Assembly (NCBI GenBank): GCA_026182355.1
Contig: JAPFBL010000068.1
Span: forward strand, 3,489,001-3,553,000
From: Hermatobates lingyangjiaoensis
Taxonomy: Eukaryota > Arthropoda > Insecta > Hemiptera > Hermatobatidae
Direction: 5' to 3'
DNA: 64,000 nt
Part shown: positions 1 through 13,459 of the stretch, one piece after another
Layout: the number at the start of each line of letters is the position of its first letter
Numbering within the stretch: position 1 is the first letter of the stretch
Made by a program: the position numbers and the translations under genes
The notes under the pieces: generated by a model
What the model was told of the DNA's origin: nothing
What the model saw: only the letters and a program-made list of their open reading frames with translations
Database searches by the model: none

Positions 1-248
1 GAATCAGCAAATCAGAAGTTTTTTTTTTAGTTATTGTTGTTGTAGCATTAAAGATAATGCTAAAATTACAACATCAGAGTTAGTAGTTTAGGAGACGAAA
101 AAAGGTGCTAAAAACAGGGAAGGCTAATTTTCATGTAAAATATTAATTTTATCCATCAAAGATTGTGAATTATAGCGTCTGCACAAACTTTTGGATATAC
201 CCCCCACCCCCACCTACACAGACAGACATCACCAAAAAAAAAAAAAAA

Positions 249-346
249 TCATAAAACGACTTTGGAGACCTCAAAATATGTAATTCCGTCAAAATTTCGA
301 AATCGATTTTTTTCGCGATCACTATACTTTACTTTATAGTAAAGTA
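249..346 (-). repeat. Interspersed repeat, copy 1
   Basis: About 85% identical to 52808-52903 in opposite orientation (shared TTTTGACGGAATTA, TTTTGAGGTC, CGAAAAAAATCGAT read on the other strand). It ends in a TACTTTAC...GTAAAGTA palindrome, so it may be one end of a transposon. Confidence 0.7.
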
Positions 347-479
347 GTTGTATACAATCAAAATGGATACATTTTTTTTACTCCAACTCTATATGTGTTC
401 TTCAAGGGTTTATTGTTCATGTAAAGCCATGCTTTACAAAAGGAGCATGTACGCACCACTTGCAGATGTATAAAAGACA

Positions 480-690
480 AAAGAGGCAAATGAGGTGTAC
501 GTGGAGCGAGGGGTGACACGTGAGCGCAGCAAGAGTCGCGGGAGCGGCAGAGTGGCAGGGGGAGAGGGCGGCTGACCAGTCAGTCTGCTGCCTGCGTGCC
601 GGTGACTCAGGTGCCCCTCTGCAGTCGTTAGTACCACCCTCTCACTGCACCCTCTGCACTCCAACCTCTCAACACGCATCTGCACCCTTT
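480..690. promoter_or_regulatory. G+C-rich block, possible regulatory element
   Basis: Sharp rise in G+C with several CpG (GCAAGAGTCGCGGGAGCGGC) and GGTGACTCAGG (AP-1-like TGACTCA), between AT-rich flanks. An 83-codon - strand ORF spans it but has no domain and no splice context. Could be a distal promoter, enhancer or unrecognised exon. Confidence 0.3.
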
Positions 691-2223
691 AAGAATTAAT
701 ATGTCAATTCATTGGTCTGATTGTTCTCAACACTTTGAAAAAGCTTCCCCCTTTCGCGCTATCCCAGGCGTCAAAACTGTGCCATATTTTGCTAATTAAT
801 TAGCATTTCAATTACAGTTGAACCGTATTACCGACTTGGTTCTAAATCAAGAGTTATTTATTCTGCCTGAATAATGTTTTATAGTGAAGGACGTTTAACG
901 GCACCAAACATCTTACAATCTCTAGACAGAGGATATCCTGTCTTCTCTGGGGAACGGCATGCACAAGATTTTTAACCTACACATAAAAAAAAATTTAAGA
1001 CATCACCCATCCTCAGTTAAATGATAAGAACGCAGCACAAGCGTTAGCTAGGGTGAATTTGAAGAATTCTTCAACAAAGAATCAGGATTGCTATGATGGA
1101 TAATGCGAATAATTTGTTTTCTTTTTAAAACAAAATTATCTTGCGAAAAAATCTGCTTTTTATCGCATAAAGTAAATAAATTTATAAAGATTTAAACAGT
1201 TTTTTGCCAACCATCTTAAGAGTGCTTTGATATATCACTCAATGGAATCAGACAAAAATCTTCGAAATATGATGAACCATCACAACCGTGTTAGTTTTAG
1301 GATGGCTTAGGGCCTGAACATTGTTATATATTAATTTTATTTCTTTAATACTTCAGATTAATGCACACATTATTCCACCTGTAGTTTACCTACTATGGTA
1401 AACAGTACTATGGATAGTATGGTACTATCAATATTTTCATTTCTTGTACCTGGCTTTATTAATTATTATAAAAAATTTGGATATTTAATGTTTAATGATA
1501 TATATGTAAATATAATATATTGAAAAGGATTTCACCTATTCCATAAAATAAAAATATGATATAGAACACAGTATGGCATTCTAAACTGCAAGCCAGATAT
1601 TTAAACCTATACTGATATTCTTCAGAGTCCCAAACAAAGTGGTTTTTGATTCGACTTTAACGCTAACGTTTCTACCTGAAAGATCTCAGTCCCATTTCTT
1701 ATACCTTACGCAGATATAGTATAAGGTATATTTTATCACTTTATACCTTAAAAAGTCATACAGTGATAAAAACACAGAAGTGAAGAGATAGGGTCATCTA
1801 ACTATATTCATTTACTATAAGATTTTTATCGATATTACTCTGTGTTAACTACAGAGCTAACAACTGACAGTTTAACTTATTTATTTACCTTCATATCAAA
1901 TAAATTTAATAAATACAATACCCAAATATAATTGTTTTGTTTACATTCAATATTGTTTCATAATTGAACCATAGAAGACTTAGTAGCATTATGCTGTAAT
2001 CGAAAATGAACTCCGTACTGGTAACGACAGGTGGCTTCCCACAGCCCTTCCTTCCAGTGACTGGAATTCCCCTCTAAATCGATTCCTACTTTTCATTCAT
2101 ATTTTTAATTCTAACTTATCTTATTTTTTTCGTAAATCTGATGTAAATAAATAAATTTGTTTATGATTTACAATATTATAATATTTCTAAATTGTTGAAC
2201 CAGTCCTTTCTTAAGACAGACAT
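691..2223. other. No gene seen
   Basis: AT-rich single-copy-looking DNA. A degraded GAAAGATCTCAGTCCCATTT at 1678-1697 resembles the 3' half of the family a/d hammerhead arm. Nothing else is supported. Confidence 0.6.
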
Positions 2224-2398
2224 TAAAAATGACCAACTTGGCTGATACCTGTTTCAAAACAAGCTTCTGAATTTTCTTAAATAACTTCTCGTTACTTTGT
2301 ACACTGTAGTCTAAGTAACGAGAGTGTTATTTAGGAAAATTGAAAAGCTGGTTAAGGAACAGGTATCAGCCAAGTTTGGTGTCATTTTCCAAAAATAG
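2224..2398. mobile_element. Foldback element without a ribozyme core
   Basis: The left arm ATGACCAACTTGGCTGATAC...TTCTCGTTACTT is mirrored by AAGTAACGAGAG...AGGTATCAGCCAAGTTTGGT. About 70-bp arms with a ~18-bp centre. MITE-like; no CTGANGA/GAAA pair is present. Confidence 0.75.
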
Positions 2399-4282
2399 TA
2401 TGATATTAAACAATGCGGCAATAAATTTTTGAGTAATTTTAATCGCTAATAAACCTATTAGCTAGATTTCTTTGAATTTGTAACCCTTAGAATCAGATTT
2501 TTTGTATGAATTAAGCTTGAAGTAAGGAAAAAATCAGACGTAGTTTCCATTTCAACTTTAGTGTAAAATGATTTTTAGTTATCATTAGTAAAGTAATATA
2601 ATCATTTACTCATGGTTAGTAAATTTGATGATAAAATATACATTACGATTATTTTTAATAAATTGATTTTAATAAGATAAGGAATAATTTTTATCAAAAT
2701 ATAACTTTTTCTACATTTTCAAGTCCGTTGAGTTGATACTTTGCTGGCGTGTTAAGGATTTCCTTTCTGAATTGTTATATATGGCGTCACAAAAAATCAC
2801 ATTTTTTTAACCAACAATTGTGGAAATTATGCTCCAATAAATTCAATTTTTTCAGAATGCATATAAATGTTTTATACATTTCAGTTTTCAGATTGATTAA
2901 CACCATTCAATTCTAAACAAAAGTCATTTTGTTATTTGGAATATGCATGAACACAGTCAGTGTTTCATACAGTTTTAAATTCATACATATAACTAAAGGT
3001 TCATAGATAGCATTTTATCTATATGTATGAACCATATTTTAAAATATAAAATTTGATGCTTCAATTTTAGTGAATTCTGGTCAACCTTAGTTTAAGTACT
3101 GAAATTTAGTTTAAGTACTCTACAATACAGATTTGACAAAACACGAATAATAGTATTTCAAAGAAAAAACAATCCACTTATTATTATTTTGAAGCCGAGC
3201 AAAGTCAGAGCAGAATGAAAGAATGTTCCTATTGTTGATATTCAAATGTGATTACACAAGTGACATAATATTTTTCAAATACTTTGGTAGTAAGTATTAT
3301 TATTTTTTTTTTAAGTAAACTATTCTTAATTATCAAATATCAATTCAGAGACGTACAAACCTCTACCAGTGGGTTATTTACAAACAGTCTCTTGAACTCC
3401 TAATTATACTGTGATAATAAAAATTTCCTTTTTTTTTTCATTAATTTTGCGAAGACTTTTTTTTCATGTTGTGGAGACTGAATTTGGGATCTGTCATGAT
3501 ACCACAGTCTATTCACACTCAAGAAAAACAATGATGTTTTTATAAAACTAGGCCTCACTCTACCATTGATGCCCTGTTTACTCAAGGTATAAATCTTTCC
3601 TTCCTGAATTATCCTTGTTAGTTTCCACATGTTTGTTGTAAAACCATACTTAAATATATCACGTTAGAAAAATAAGATGATTTCTCGCATAAGCACAAGG
3701 AAATAATTCTTGAAAGTCACTTCAGGGACAGAAAATAGAACTGCTCTATTAAAGCATAATGGAAGCGGAAGAATCGCATCAATTCTTTGCGCTCCCTGCC
3801 TCTTCATTTTGAAGAAGGTGGGACAAAAATAAATATTATTTTCTATTAATCTCAATTATTAAATATTCATTACCTTAAACAAACATTTAAACCTAACATG
3901 TTCAAATATCCAAAAATAGACAATAGTAAAGCACGATTGTACTTTTGTTAACCGTTTGTGATAAATCACTGAGATTAAAAACAGTTTCCGTAGATCCCAG
4001 TATCCTACATGTTTTATTTCAATTTACCTCAAAATCTGAAGATTATTTCTTAAACCTTACGGTTTCACCCTTTCTCAAGAACGGAACAGACATAATTTTA
4101 AGTAAAGTGTAGTGATCATGTATTACAAATCTGTTTTAAGATTTGGATGGGCTTACATATTTCGAAGTTCCTTGATATGCTTAGCTATTTTTTTTATGAT
4201 ACCCGAATGCTTGCAGATGGTTGAATGTCTACCGATAATTTTGAAATCACCCTAATGAAATTCGAGAGATTTATCATTATTA
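2399..4282. other. No gene seen
   Basis: AT-rich. Two - strand ORFs (63-76 codons) lack domains and splice context and are treated as chance. Confidence 0.6.
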
Positions 4283-4422
4283 TTAGTTATCATGATTTCA
4301 CAGTAAACATGTGAAATAGAAATCAAAATCCAAACCACAGTGAGAAATTCAGACTTTTTTTTTCACCCATTGCTCGTCAGCAGCTTTTCGGGCAATCGAC
4401 ACCACTCACTCAGAATTTCAGA

Positions 4423-4471
4423 AATGGACTGAGATCTTTCAACCAAAACAACCTGTCTTCGTCAGTGTCTC
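4423..4471 (-). ncRNA. Hammerhead ribozyme, family a left arm
   Basis: On the - strand: CTGACGA (4465-4459), an AGACAGGTT...TTGGTT stem II region (imperfect), GAAA (4440-4437), stem III AGATCT, C17, then AGTCC. Stem I pairs GAC with GTC after an A-A mismatch at position 1. All conserved core bases are present. Confidence 0.52.
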
Positions 4472-4475
4472 ACTT

Positions 4476-4522
4476 AAATTCTCTGACGAAGGCCAGTTGT
4501 TTTGGTTAAAAGATCTTAGTTC
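4476..4522 (+). ncRNA. Hammerhead ribozyme-like core, family a right arm (G12 changed)
   Basis: CTGACGA at 4483-4489, stem II CCAG...TTGG, then AAAA instead of GAAA, then GATCTTAGTT. The 3' core is broken by one base. Confidence 0.38.
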
Positions 4523-5888
4523 CATTTCTAAATCTCTTACTGTGGTTTAGACTTTGATAACCCTTAGTGTAAAACAAACAAGTGCTGTTTGTTGAGCAAC
4601 ATTTTGTAACAGAAATGATGATTTATCTTTTCCTTTTCAAATTATGGACAAATGTTTTCCGCTATTTTAAAACTTAAATTATATTTAGTAAAAGCCTTTA
4701 TATAAGTATTGCATGATAGCAATGTCACAGGCTTTGTATAATTTGTAAAAAACAATAGAACACTAAAAAGCATAACCATTAATTCTACCTAAAATCACGT
4801 AGTAGTTTGTTGAATCACCTTCATTATGTTGAAACTTTACTCCAAAAGGTAAGTAATTTATTATAATAAAATTTTTTTAAACATTGATATGATCATCAAT
4901 ATATTTTGTTAATTGAAATAATTTATATTTGAGGGTAATCATTCAAGTTTTTAAGTACTCATTACTGTATTATGCGTAGAGATCAATTCCCTAAAGAATC
5001 TTGCATATTGCAAAATTGTTAGCTCTTGATTTAGAATCAACTCAGTCGTTTTATTCGTTTTTTGCTCGATTTGTTTTTACTTTTTGATTTCAAGTCAGCT
5101 AGTTCTTTAATATTATAAGGAAATTTAATTCAAAGTAAACTCAAGTTGAGTCTCAGAGGTAGTTGATAATTACAAAAACAGACGTCTTTTCATAGATTAC
5201 ATGTTGGCAACCATTGTTTCAACAGTAGATTAGAAATAGAATAAAGTTGCTATTTACGTAAAAGAAAGCTCAGAAAGTTGTCCCCGAGGTGATTAAAGAG
5301 TGACAGATAAACTAGCGTGAAGATTTTCTGGAGGAAATAGAGCGATGCGGTGACAGATCCATTTCAGTGTCGCCTTTGCACACTGATTACTCTGTTTCCA
5401 GACAAACACCTCCAACCTCTATTTAGTTAGTCCACCTTCTGAAATAGAAACCCTTTATTTAACAAGTTAAATCAGGCTTTCATATGGTTTTTTTCATATA
5501 TTTCAAATTAAAACAACTACTTCTCACTTTTTTTAAAGCAATTAAAAAATTGATGTTCCGTTTAAGAAAATTATTTAAACATTAGGTTAATAATTAACTA
5601 ATGTTAAACATCTTCTCTCCTCAAAACGTGAATGCTTAGAAATGACAATTTAGCAATTTGTTATTATGCTGTATTTGCCAACTATTACTCACACACGGGT
5701 CCTGCCCAATGTTTGACAGTTCCGTCCCTTGTCCCTGCTGACCTCTCTGGGACATTCAAAGGTGACATCATTTTTGTTTTAGTTAAATTAAAGTATAATA
5801 GAAATGAGAAAACTCGATTTTGATGAAATGTGGAATTATGTGTAGGCCTGTGTATCCACAATTTTAAAATCACTCTAAAAATCTAAAC

Positions 5889-5950
5889 GTTAGACAATCA
5901 CACCAACAATGTCAGGTATAGGGTTGTTGGTGTGGAATGTGTCCAATCGT
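5889..5950. repeat. Hairpin with 11-bp perfect core stem
   Basis: CACACCAACAA (5899-5909) pairs with TTGTTGGTGTG (5924-5934). Partial pairing continues outward. Confidence 0.65.
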
Positions 5951-7754
5951 TTTCAGAAATTTTACATATTATGAAATATGATACTTCATACCACAACAAG
6001 CACTAACTGTGCCTCACTGTTCTGGTTATTCCTGCAATTTAAAATGTTCTGTTTAGCAATGTTCTTGTGTCAGGATCACATGATAAATACCTAATTTATT
6101 TTGTAAGAGTCACTAGCAAACGCAATTTAACACTAAAAGGGTTAACTGTTAAGTTCCACATCCATTCCCTGCAGTATTCAGATATATTATCCTCAATCTA
6201 TAAACAACTCAGAGTTTCAAATCACTAATTGATTAGATGTAAATTTCATATTAAAATGAGATAATAATCTATAATTATTTATCAGTTAGAGTAATTAATA
6301 TTTTAAGATATTAGGTAAAAGATGCATAACTGTTTACATAACTTAAAATTACAGTAAACAATTTAAAAAGCTCTAAACCTATTAATATAGGTCATTCTAC
6401 TATATTTTCACAATCTCTCATGCATGATAACTAAATGAAGTTGGCAATATCATATCCTTTACCTACGCTGGTCCATGGGTGGAATCCCTAATTCTTTTCA
6501 GTAGATTTCCTACTTGACTAATAATATTTGAACGAGTTTTACAAGCCTATCTTATTAGATGTGTTTTCTTGTGATTTTTCTCATTGCCAATTTTGCTTGT
6601 TAAATTATAAAATTTTAAATTATTGAAAATTTGACTTGTTTCCTTCCGTTATTAAATCAGTCATTCAAATACATTATACATTTTAAATGTTCATCCATTA
6701 TTATAAGCAAACATAAAATATACATTTCCATTATGATTGGCCAAATGCAATAGTTCCATTACAGTATCTTTTAATAATGGGCAACTTAATCTGATGTCCA
6801 TTGTGTTTCATAAAAACTTTACTTTCAGTAAACTTGGGTGCAAACTACTCCAGATTTATTTTCAACCTCTTAATAACAAAAGAATAAAATTATGTATAAA
6901 TTATAGGTGAAAATTTAAGTGCATATTTATAAAGAAGACGAAGAAGTTTTAAAACAAACTATGATTTATTTAATTGTACTTTCAGTACTTCATTCAGGAA
7001 GTTATACATCCATCGACTCTGATTTCTTCTTTTATATAATTTATTCGTGTGTATACATGAAGGTAACAAGGTTCCGTTTATGTAAAACGGTAATTTATAC
7101 TCAGTATTTCTCTTTTCATTCAAATGAATGAATGTTTCACTAACATTAAAATATTTATTTAAAGGGAAATAATCTAAGAGAGCTTTTAGACCTGCAGTAT
7201 TTAAACTTAAATTGTACAATTTATATAATTAGTTCAAAGTGAAAATATCCAAAGGATCATATAAACAGATTCAAAAATTATTTAAGTGAATTACAATGAA
7301 ATGTTCTTTAACTATACAAAATTACTAGTTCAACATGATAAAAGTCTGCGGTGCTTTGGGGACCTATTACTGGTAGCACTGAACGGGATTGAACTATATG
7401 CACTACTCATCATCAACTCAGGTCATTGTAATTGTATGATATATACTCTGTTATCACCAAAACTGATTTCCGAAATGACCAAAAGATACACTTCATCTCC
7501 TAAGAGGGCTCAGAAGGCTGTAAGCCCAGAATGATGTGCGTTAAAGGTAATAACGTATTTTGAGCATTTAAGTGGTCATAATTAAGACAACGTTTATTCT
7601 ATTAGAAAACAGAAACAAATTTTTGCGCATTTACTGGAATACCGAATAAAGATGGTTTGTTTGCGGTAAGAAGGAACAGTATTGGCTATGAATTGACGAG
7701 AGCCCTTCAAGAGTAAGAGTGCTTGAAAAGAACCAACACAATGATTAATATTGT

Positions 7755-7925
7755 TACGCCCTCAAGCAAAGCTACCCGGAAGTGAGGGGGCAGAGAAGGT
7801 CGTCATTTAGAAAATGCTGACAAGTGTGAGGCAAACGCGTCCCGCCTGCGAAGGCTGATCAATAATAAACCGTACGCACTCAGTCAGCCGGCTGGAAACA
7901 AAGCAGTCACAGTGCTGCGCTTTCA
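7755..7925. promoter_or_regulatory. G+C-rich conserved-looking block
   Basis: Holds CCGGAAGTG (ETS-like), AATAATAAACC and AGTCAGCCGGCTGGAAAC motifs in a non-repetitive, frame-less block. Candidate conserved noncoding element. Confidence 0.25.
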
Positions 7926-8250
7926 AAAGAATCCTTTCAAGCATTGTTCAATCTACATTCTTCGTTCTGATACTTCATAAGTGGAGTATTTGTACTTTGA
8001 TAAAGGACAAGCTTCGTGGCTCCGTTCTCTTCGATGATGATGTTAAGATGTTTGAATCATTGAAAAGTGAATTACTTTTCAATTTCTGTTTGCTATTTTC
8101 TATCTGTTCAACATATTTATTATATGTTCGTGTATGCATATGTGTATGTGTGTGCGTGTGTCTGTAATTGTGTATAAAAAAACTTCATGCCCGTCACAGC
8201 ATTGACATTGGAAAATTATTTTTCAATACTTGTAAGTACTGGGTAATATG

Positions 8251-8315
8251 TAAATGAACCTTCCAAAATTGTAAGTCAGATTTTAAAATTATGGTTCTTC
8301 TAGAAGGTTCATTTA
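8251..8315. repeat. Hairpin with 13-bp perfect stem
   Basis: TAAATGAACCTTC (8251-8263) and GAAGGTTCATTTA (8303-8315), loop 39 bases. Confidence 0.75.
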
Positions 8316-9764
8316 TTAATTAAAATAATTTCTGTTAACAATCATAAGTTAAGACTACATCAAAGGCCATAAATATAGTCATCTCCTATATCTATCGACC
8401 AGATAAAACTATTAGGATTGTTAGCTGCATCAGCTTGCGATACTAATGGCAGTGAGCTTACAACCCTGACACTTGACACATCGAGGGAGGGCTTAGGTAG
8501 CAATCATTAAGACTCAATGATTGAATGTTAGGAGACTTGACTGATCCTTTGGTATAATTTGTGAAATTCATTTTATTTCATTAAAATGACTTTTCGGGTT
8601 CAATGTTGAATTATATTTCTTAGGATGTGTTATTAGTACTTATTCATCCGAAAGATTCTGTGAGAGATAAAATTATTCTTCTTCTGGTGTCTGCGGAGGA
8701 GGTAAGGTTTCATTGGTCTATTGCGCACTAAGTTATCTTGATCTGCTGCAAACATAAAAATAATTGCTTACAAAATTAAAATCATTTTTTAATTACTGCT
8801 AGAATTTTAAAAATTACATAATATCAACTGCTATCGCAGTTCTACCTTACACTAAGTGGAGGACATGGCCACTGGTACACAAGTATTTAGTAAATCAACA
8901 TTGATTTTCTCCGTTGTTTCGAATACTATTCGTAGTTAAGTTGAAAGCTGGAAGATACAAATGTAACTTTATTAAAAACAAACCCTCAACTTTGCAAGTT
9001 TATCTCATCACTTGACAGATTTTTAAACAATTCCATTATCAACAGTCTACTGATTAGGTCTACTGTTCTGTCGAATGCTGTCAGTGAATGGTCACACTCT
9101 TGTTAATATATTAGTTCATCGTCATTTTCTTATATTTCAATAAGTCATTTATTATCTGTTAGTCATTTTACTTTACACTACGCAAAATATATTAATAATG
9201 AAAACAATGTTTTCATTTTCATTTTTCTATATTTTAACTGATTACCGTGTTTAATGTCCCTTGAGTTCATTTTATACAATTGGGTTGGTACCTACAATTT
9301 CGTGGACACGCTGCAGGTCACACGGTTTGATGGATCAATCGATATTATACTTAAGATATCTCGTCTCCATCATAAGGGTGGGGGCGATCTGAAATGTCTT
9401 TGGGTAACATTGCACCATAGGGTGCAATAGGCCACTTTAATTCTACTGATTTGCATTATTGTCTGCGTTTGTGAGGGACGCATATTATATGCGTACGATG
9501 TTTACTACAATGTGTGAGTTATGGTGGATCAGAGTATATAATAATGTATCCAAATCCTCCGTGGCACTGACCACAGGTAAAAATACAAATGTTTAAACAT
9601 TTATAACGTTTAAATCGTAAAATCAAATTCGTCATTATGTCTCATGACAGATGAGTGACCCCGGAACTTTTGCACGGTTCAAGACTTAACTCGAAGATAA
9701 ATTTTTGTAAAATAGATGAACAATGATGGTCACTTAGGCACTGTTATTGTTTACATCGAAACAG

Positions 9765-9965
9765 AAAAGAGGTTAGTTGAGTGCGTTGTTGTGGGCGCGA
9801 ACACAAAAGGGCGGAAGCGGGCTTCCTCGCAGCCACCTGGGGCTGACGGCCACTGACCAGTCGATTCCATTGACATATGATTGCATTCGGGTCAACCCCC
9901 CCGGATTCGCAGCTTCCTCGCCAATCTCGACATCTCCTCATTTCACAAGCACGTATCAGGACAAT
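9765..9965. promoter_or_regulatory. G+C-rich block, possible regulatory element
   Basis: Non-repeated G+C-rich block with overlapping short ORFs on both strands and no splice signals that extend them. Confidence 0.25.
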
Positions 9966-10743
9966 ATGAATTCAAATAAACTCTTACTATAGGCCATTCG
10001 TATTCCACACGGAAAAACAATGTGAACCTTTAGTTAGGTGTTGAAAACTTTAAGACGAAATTATAACTTCATTGCCAAGGGCTTATGACTCAGTGACCTT
10101 GTCAACCCGAGAACCTCATTGTCAAGAGGTCACTTCTTAAAGACATTATGGAACCAAACTTAGAAATTGTTTGTAAACGATTCACGGCTCACAGATTTTT
10201 TTATGAGAGATTATAAATAATTAACATGCATTATTTTTGGTTTTCCCTCCATATATATACTTTAAACCATTTTTAGTTTTTTGTTTTTTTTTTAATTTTC
10301 ACCACAATAACAAAACCTAACAAATTTATTAGTTTTGTTGTTGATTTTCATAATTAGTTTAGCTCCTTGTGTAACAAAAGCACCCGCATGTAACAACTGA
10401 GCAGAGCCGGGGCTACGAATTATGAGGCCAAGTATACAAATATACCTTCGAATTTATATGTATTTCGTTAGGTTATTATTTTGTGAAATACTAAATTTTT
10501 TTTTAGTTTTGAATTTATTTTTAGGAAATTTGTCATTCTTTTCGATGAGAATGTTAAAAACAAATACAGTAAAATATACATCTATGTAAATAAAAATACA
10601 ATTTAAAAAAGTATAAGGTCAGTTTTGCATAGAAATGTAAAAATTATTAGTTCTGGTTCAATCTGAAACAAATGACTCTTTCGAGGGGAGGGGGGGGGGC
10701 ACACCATTTAGCGGAGCATAGCAAAATTTAACACAAAAATAAA

Positions 10744-10770
10744 TCCTTATAGAATTTTAATCCTATAAGG
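10744..10770. repeat. Small hairpin in an AT-rich palindromic patch
   Basis: CCTTATAG (10745-10752) pairs with CTATAAGG (10763-10770). More TCCTATAA-like pieces follow to 10835. Confidence 0.6.
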
Positions 10771-11129
10771 ATAAATATAATAATATTGTATCCTATAAAA
10801 TATGCATTATTAATAATTATCCTACTTTATTATAGGAGAAATAAGTCCTTAAACGAGTGAACTTCATAGTTTTCAGTGAAATTGCTTACATAGAAAGAGA
10901 CTTTATGTTACATGTTGATATTTTGATTTTGACATTTTAAAATTATTTTTCCTGCTAAATTTTTTGTATGAATATGATGTATGAAATGAACCAAAAAAAT
11001 AGTGTTTGTAAAACAATGCAGAAAATTATGATTATTACATATTTCAATATAGCCCAAAAAATGCAAAACTCAGTTTTAGGTTATGACTTTATATGGAAAA
11101 ACAACTTTTTATTGCCTTGTTAGAAATCT

Positions 11130-11605
11130 GTCCTGTTTTGATTTAATCATGTGCCTGAGCCTTTCAGCCTCATCATGATGTCTCCTTTCGCCACATCAGA
11201 AATACCAACCACCTACTCTCGAATGAGTAAACGAGACAGTGCTCTTGAAGTGTGCAAGGTAGACCTCGTGGAGGGGGCTTGAACGATCTAACATCAACCC
11301 TGTAGTGCCTATAAGACTGATGGTTACCCCACCAAGCCCCGCATTAGAAGGCAGGCGCTAGCCACAGTGGCTAATAAGGCGGACTGCTGCCCAGGCCAGC
11401 GTGCCAACCACCGGACTTCCATTCCTGGGCGCCGACCTAGCCTTAACACTCGGCCAGTTGTGCCTTTCTTAGTCCATGCCACGAGAAATCAACCACCCAG
11501 GCAAGTTAAGCCCCTCTCCACCACCACGACAAGAATGACAAAAGTCAGAGAAATTCTGTTCGAACAGTGTGCAATGGTCAACTGCTGACCAAAAGTTGGC
11601 CCTTT
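11130..11605. mobile_element. Internally deleted copy of the 23.6-25.2 kb repeat
   Basis: The left part (TTTTGATTTAATCATGTG, CGAGACAGTGCTC, AAGGTAGACCTCGTGGAGG) and right part (GCCGACCTAGCCT, TTGTGCCTTTCTTAGTCCATG, CACCCAGGCAAGTTAAGCCC) match the ends of 23632-25150. About 1 kb of the middle is absent. The 73-codon ORF 11367-11588 lies wholly within it and is not a host gene. Confidence 0.65.
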
Positions 11606-12889
11606 ACCAGTGCTGGGACTTCCAAATACTATTTAATTTAGAAATACTTTTTTATTTTAGATTCATTATGTCAAAAAAACAATTATGTCTTAATTAGTCA
11701 GAAAACATTTTTACAAGTTTTGTTAAAGGAAAATTGCATTAAAAAGTTTGCCATGTTTACACCAGTGATAAAGGTTAGTGTTATTAAGGTGTTTTCTTCA
11801 TGAACACTAAGCCAAAAGAATGTGCTGGTTAATAAACGAAGACGTTCTAGTGTACGCTTACAGTCAAGCAAGCTGCTGGAAAGCAAACCTCTGTTCGAGG
11901 CCTTTATACAAGTTTGCATGCAGATCATTGATGCAAAGTAAGCAATCAAAGATTCTTTGATTTGTAAAAAAAGAAGCTTTGTACATTCTTTGTTATGCAC
12001 CGTTATCTGAGGCAACCGCTAGACGTCAGCTAAGCCATTTATAACTTTGTCAGCAACAACTACACAATTCTATAAAAACATATTGCATCAAGTAATCGAT
12101 TTAGATAAAATGAAATATTTATATTCTTCTCTAAATATTTATAGAAGTTTTTGAAAATTGACAGAATTGAAACATCAAGATATTGATGATTGTTTATGAA
12201 ACAGAAATCTCTCATTGACTAAATGAATAGTGAACATATTAAATACGAGTATAAGAGGAGTCAGGTAGATGAAGCATTTTAGTTTCTTGTATATATTCTT
12301 TAGACCAAACGCACAAACTATTCATCTTAGTACTATAATTAATTGGAAATTATATAAAAGTAGCTAAAAAAACAGCTACCATTCAAAAATTCCAAGATTT
12401 CAGCAAATACTGAAGCATATCCCAAAATCCCAAGTTCAGGATAGAAATTCCAATATTTTGGAAAAGATCACAAAGGACGGTAGCCCTACTGTTATTTTTT
12501 GTTTATAATTAATTCATTTTATTATTAATTTCAAGTCTAAATTTTTAATTTATTTTCTTTCAAATGACGATTTTAAATATTAACCCCTTTTAATTAGGAC
12601 ATGATGCATCCACTTGACATTGTGCAATTTGTTTCTAAAGTTTCGTCATACTTTTCTAATTTGTATTTATTAAAATGTATCAAAGAAAAGTTTGCTAATT
12701 TAATGGTTCAGTCAAATTGTTTTTTATTTGTAGACGACATCGCGTGGAGAAATAACAGTGCAAAATTACAATACTCAGTTAATCAATTGAATCCTACTGC
12801 TAATTGGATGATAAGTAGAAAATAAATATCAGTTGCGAGAAAGAGAGATAAGACAGCCTTTATAATGTTAAACGCAAGTTTTAATCAAG

Positions 12890-13030
12890 CCAGATTAACG
12901 AGTCTCGCCGATTGTCAACTGATGCTAATCTTCATTTTTCTTAAAGGCAAGCTGTCACGCGACACTGCTCGTCATTTGAACACCATTACTCAATAATGAG
13001 CTTCGCTGCTGGTCGAGCGGAAAACATCCA
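12890..13030. promoter_or_regulatory. Possible conserved noncoding element
   Basis: Higher-complexity patch with CTGATGCTAATCTTCATTT and AAGCTGTCACGC motifs (homeodomain- and TGTCA-type), no ORF. Confidence 0.22.
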
Positions 13031-13270
13031 AATGAAAAGTGTTTTGCCAAATGGTCTCTCGCTAAAATCTATTTCCTTTATATCATACTATTTCAGAAAT
13101 ATCTAGTTATTTTTTGTTAATGTTTCTTAACTTTTTGTATTTTGGATATTTCAAATTAGTTTTCTAAAATTGATTTCAACTGTTATTTATACATATTCAA
13201 AGAAAAAACGGTAAAAATGTCGGTGATTTTATTTTCTTAATGCGAAGTTCGTAATGAAACTATTTTCTTC

Positions 13271-13319
<49 letters not shown>

Positions 13320-13330
13320 TCTCTCTTCCT
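13271..13330. repeat. (CT)n microsatellite
   Basis: About 27 CT units with minor interruptions. Confidence 0.95.
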
Positions 13331-13459
13331 CTTTCTGCATGTAGGTACATAGACTGGAGTCAGTAGGTCTGGGCATCCCTAAATGTCCCCTTATTATTTT
13401 TTAATCGTTGCTGACGCATATACATTCTGATGGCTATATTGACAGACACACATATCACA

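Larger units (their letters stand above)
4283..4556. mobile_element. Foldback element with hammerhead cores (family a)
   Basis: Inverted arms. The left begins with a TTTCACAGTAAACATGTG-like segment and the right ends ACTGTGGTTTAGACTTTGA, the inverse of the left-arm TCAAAATCCAAACCACAGT. The short centre is near 4475. It is the same family as 50423-50812. Confidence 0.7.
4557..11129. other. Gene-poor AT-rich DNA
   Basis: Short hairpins and three G+C-rich patches are listed separately. A patch at 5280-5400 with repeated TGACAG motifs may be regulatory. AP-1 (TGACTCA) and TGACCTTG/AGGTCA half-sites cluster at 10085-10135. No coding exon could be supported. Confidence 0.55.

Noticed and set aside
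1660..1700. Hammerhead remnant with GAAAGATCTCAGTCCC
   Set aside because: Only the 3' half of the family a/d arm is recognisable and no CTGANGA remains; noted as a relic only.
11367..11588. 73-codon + strand ORF
   Set aside because: Entirely inside a repeat that recurs at 25.0 kb with frame-breaking differences.
11698..12015. 105-codon - strand ORF
   Set aside because: No domain, no signal or membrane logic, AT-driven codon use and no splice context; length is within chance expectation for 64 kb on six frames.
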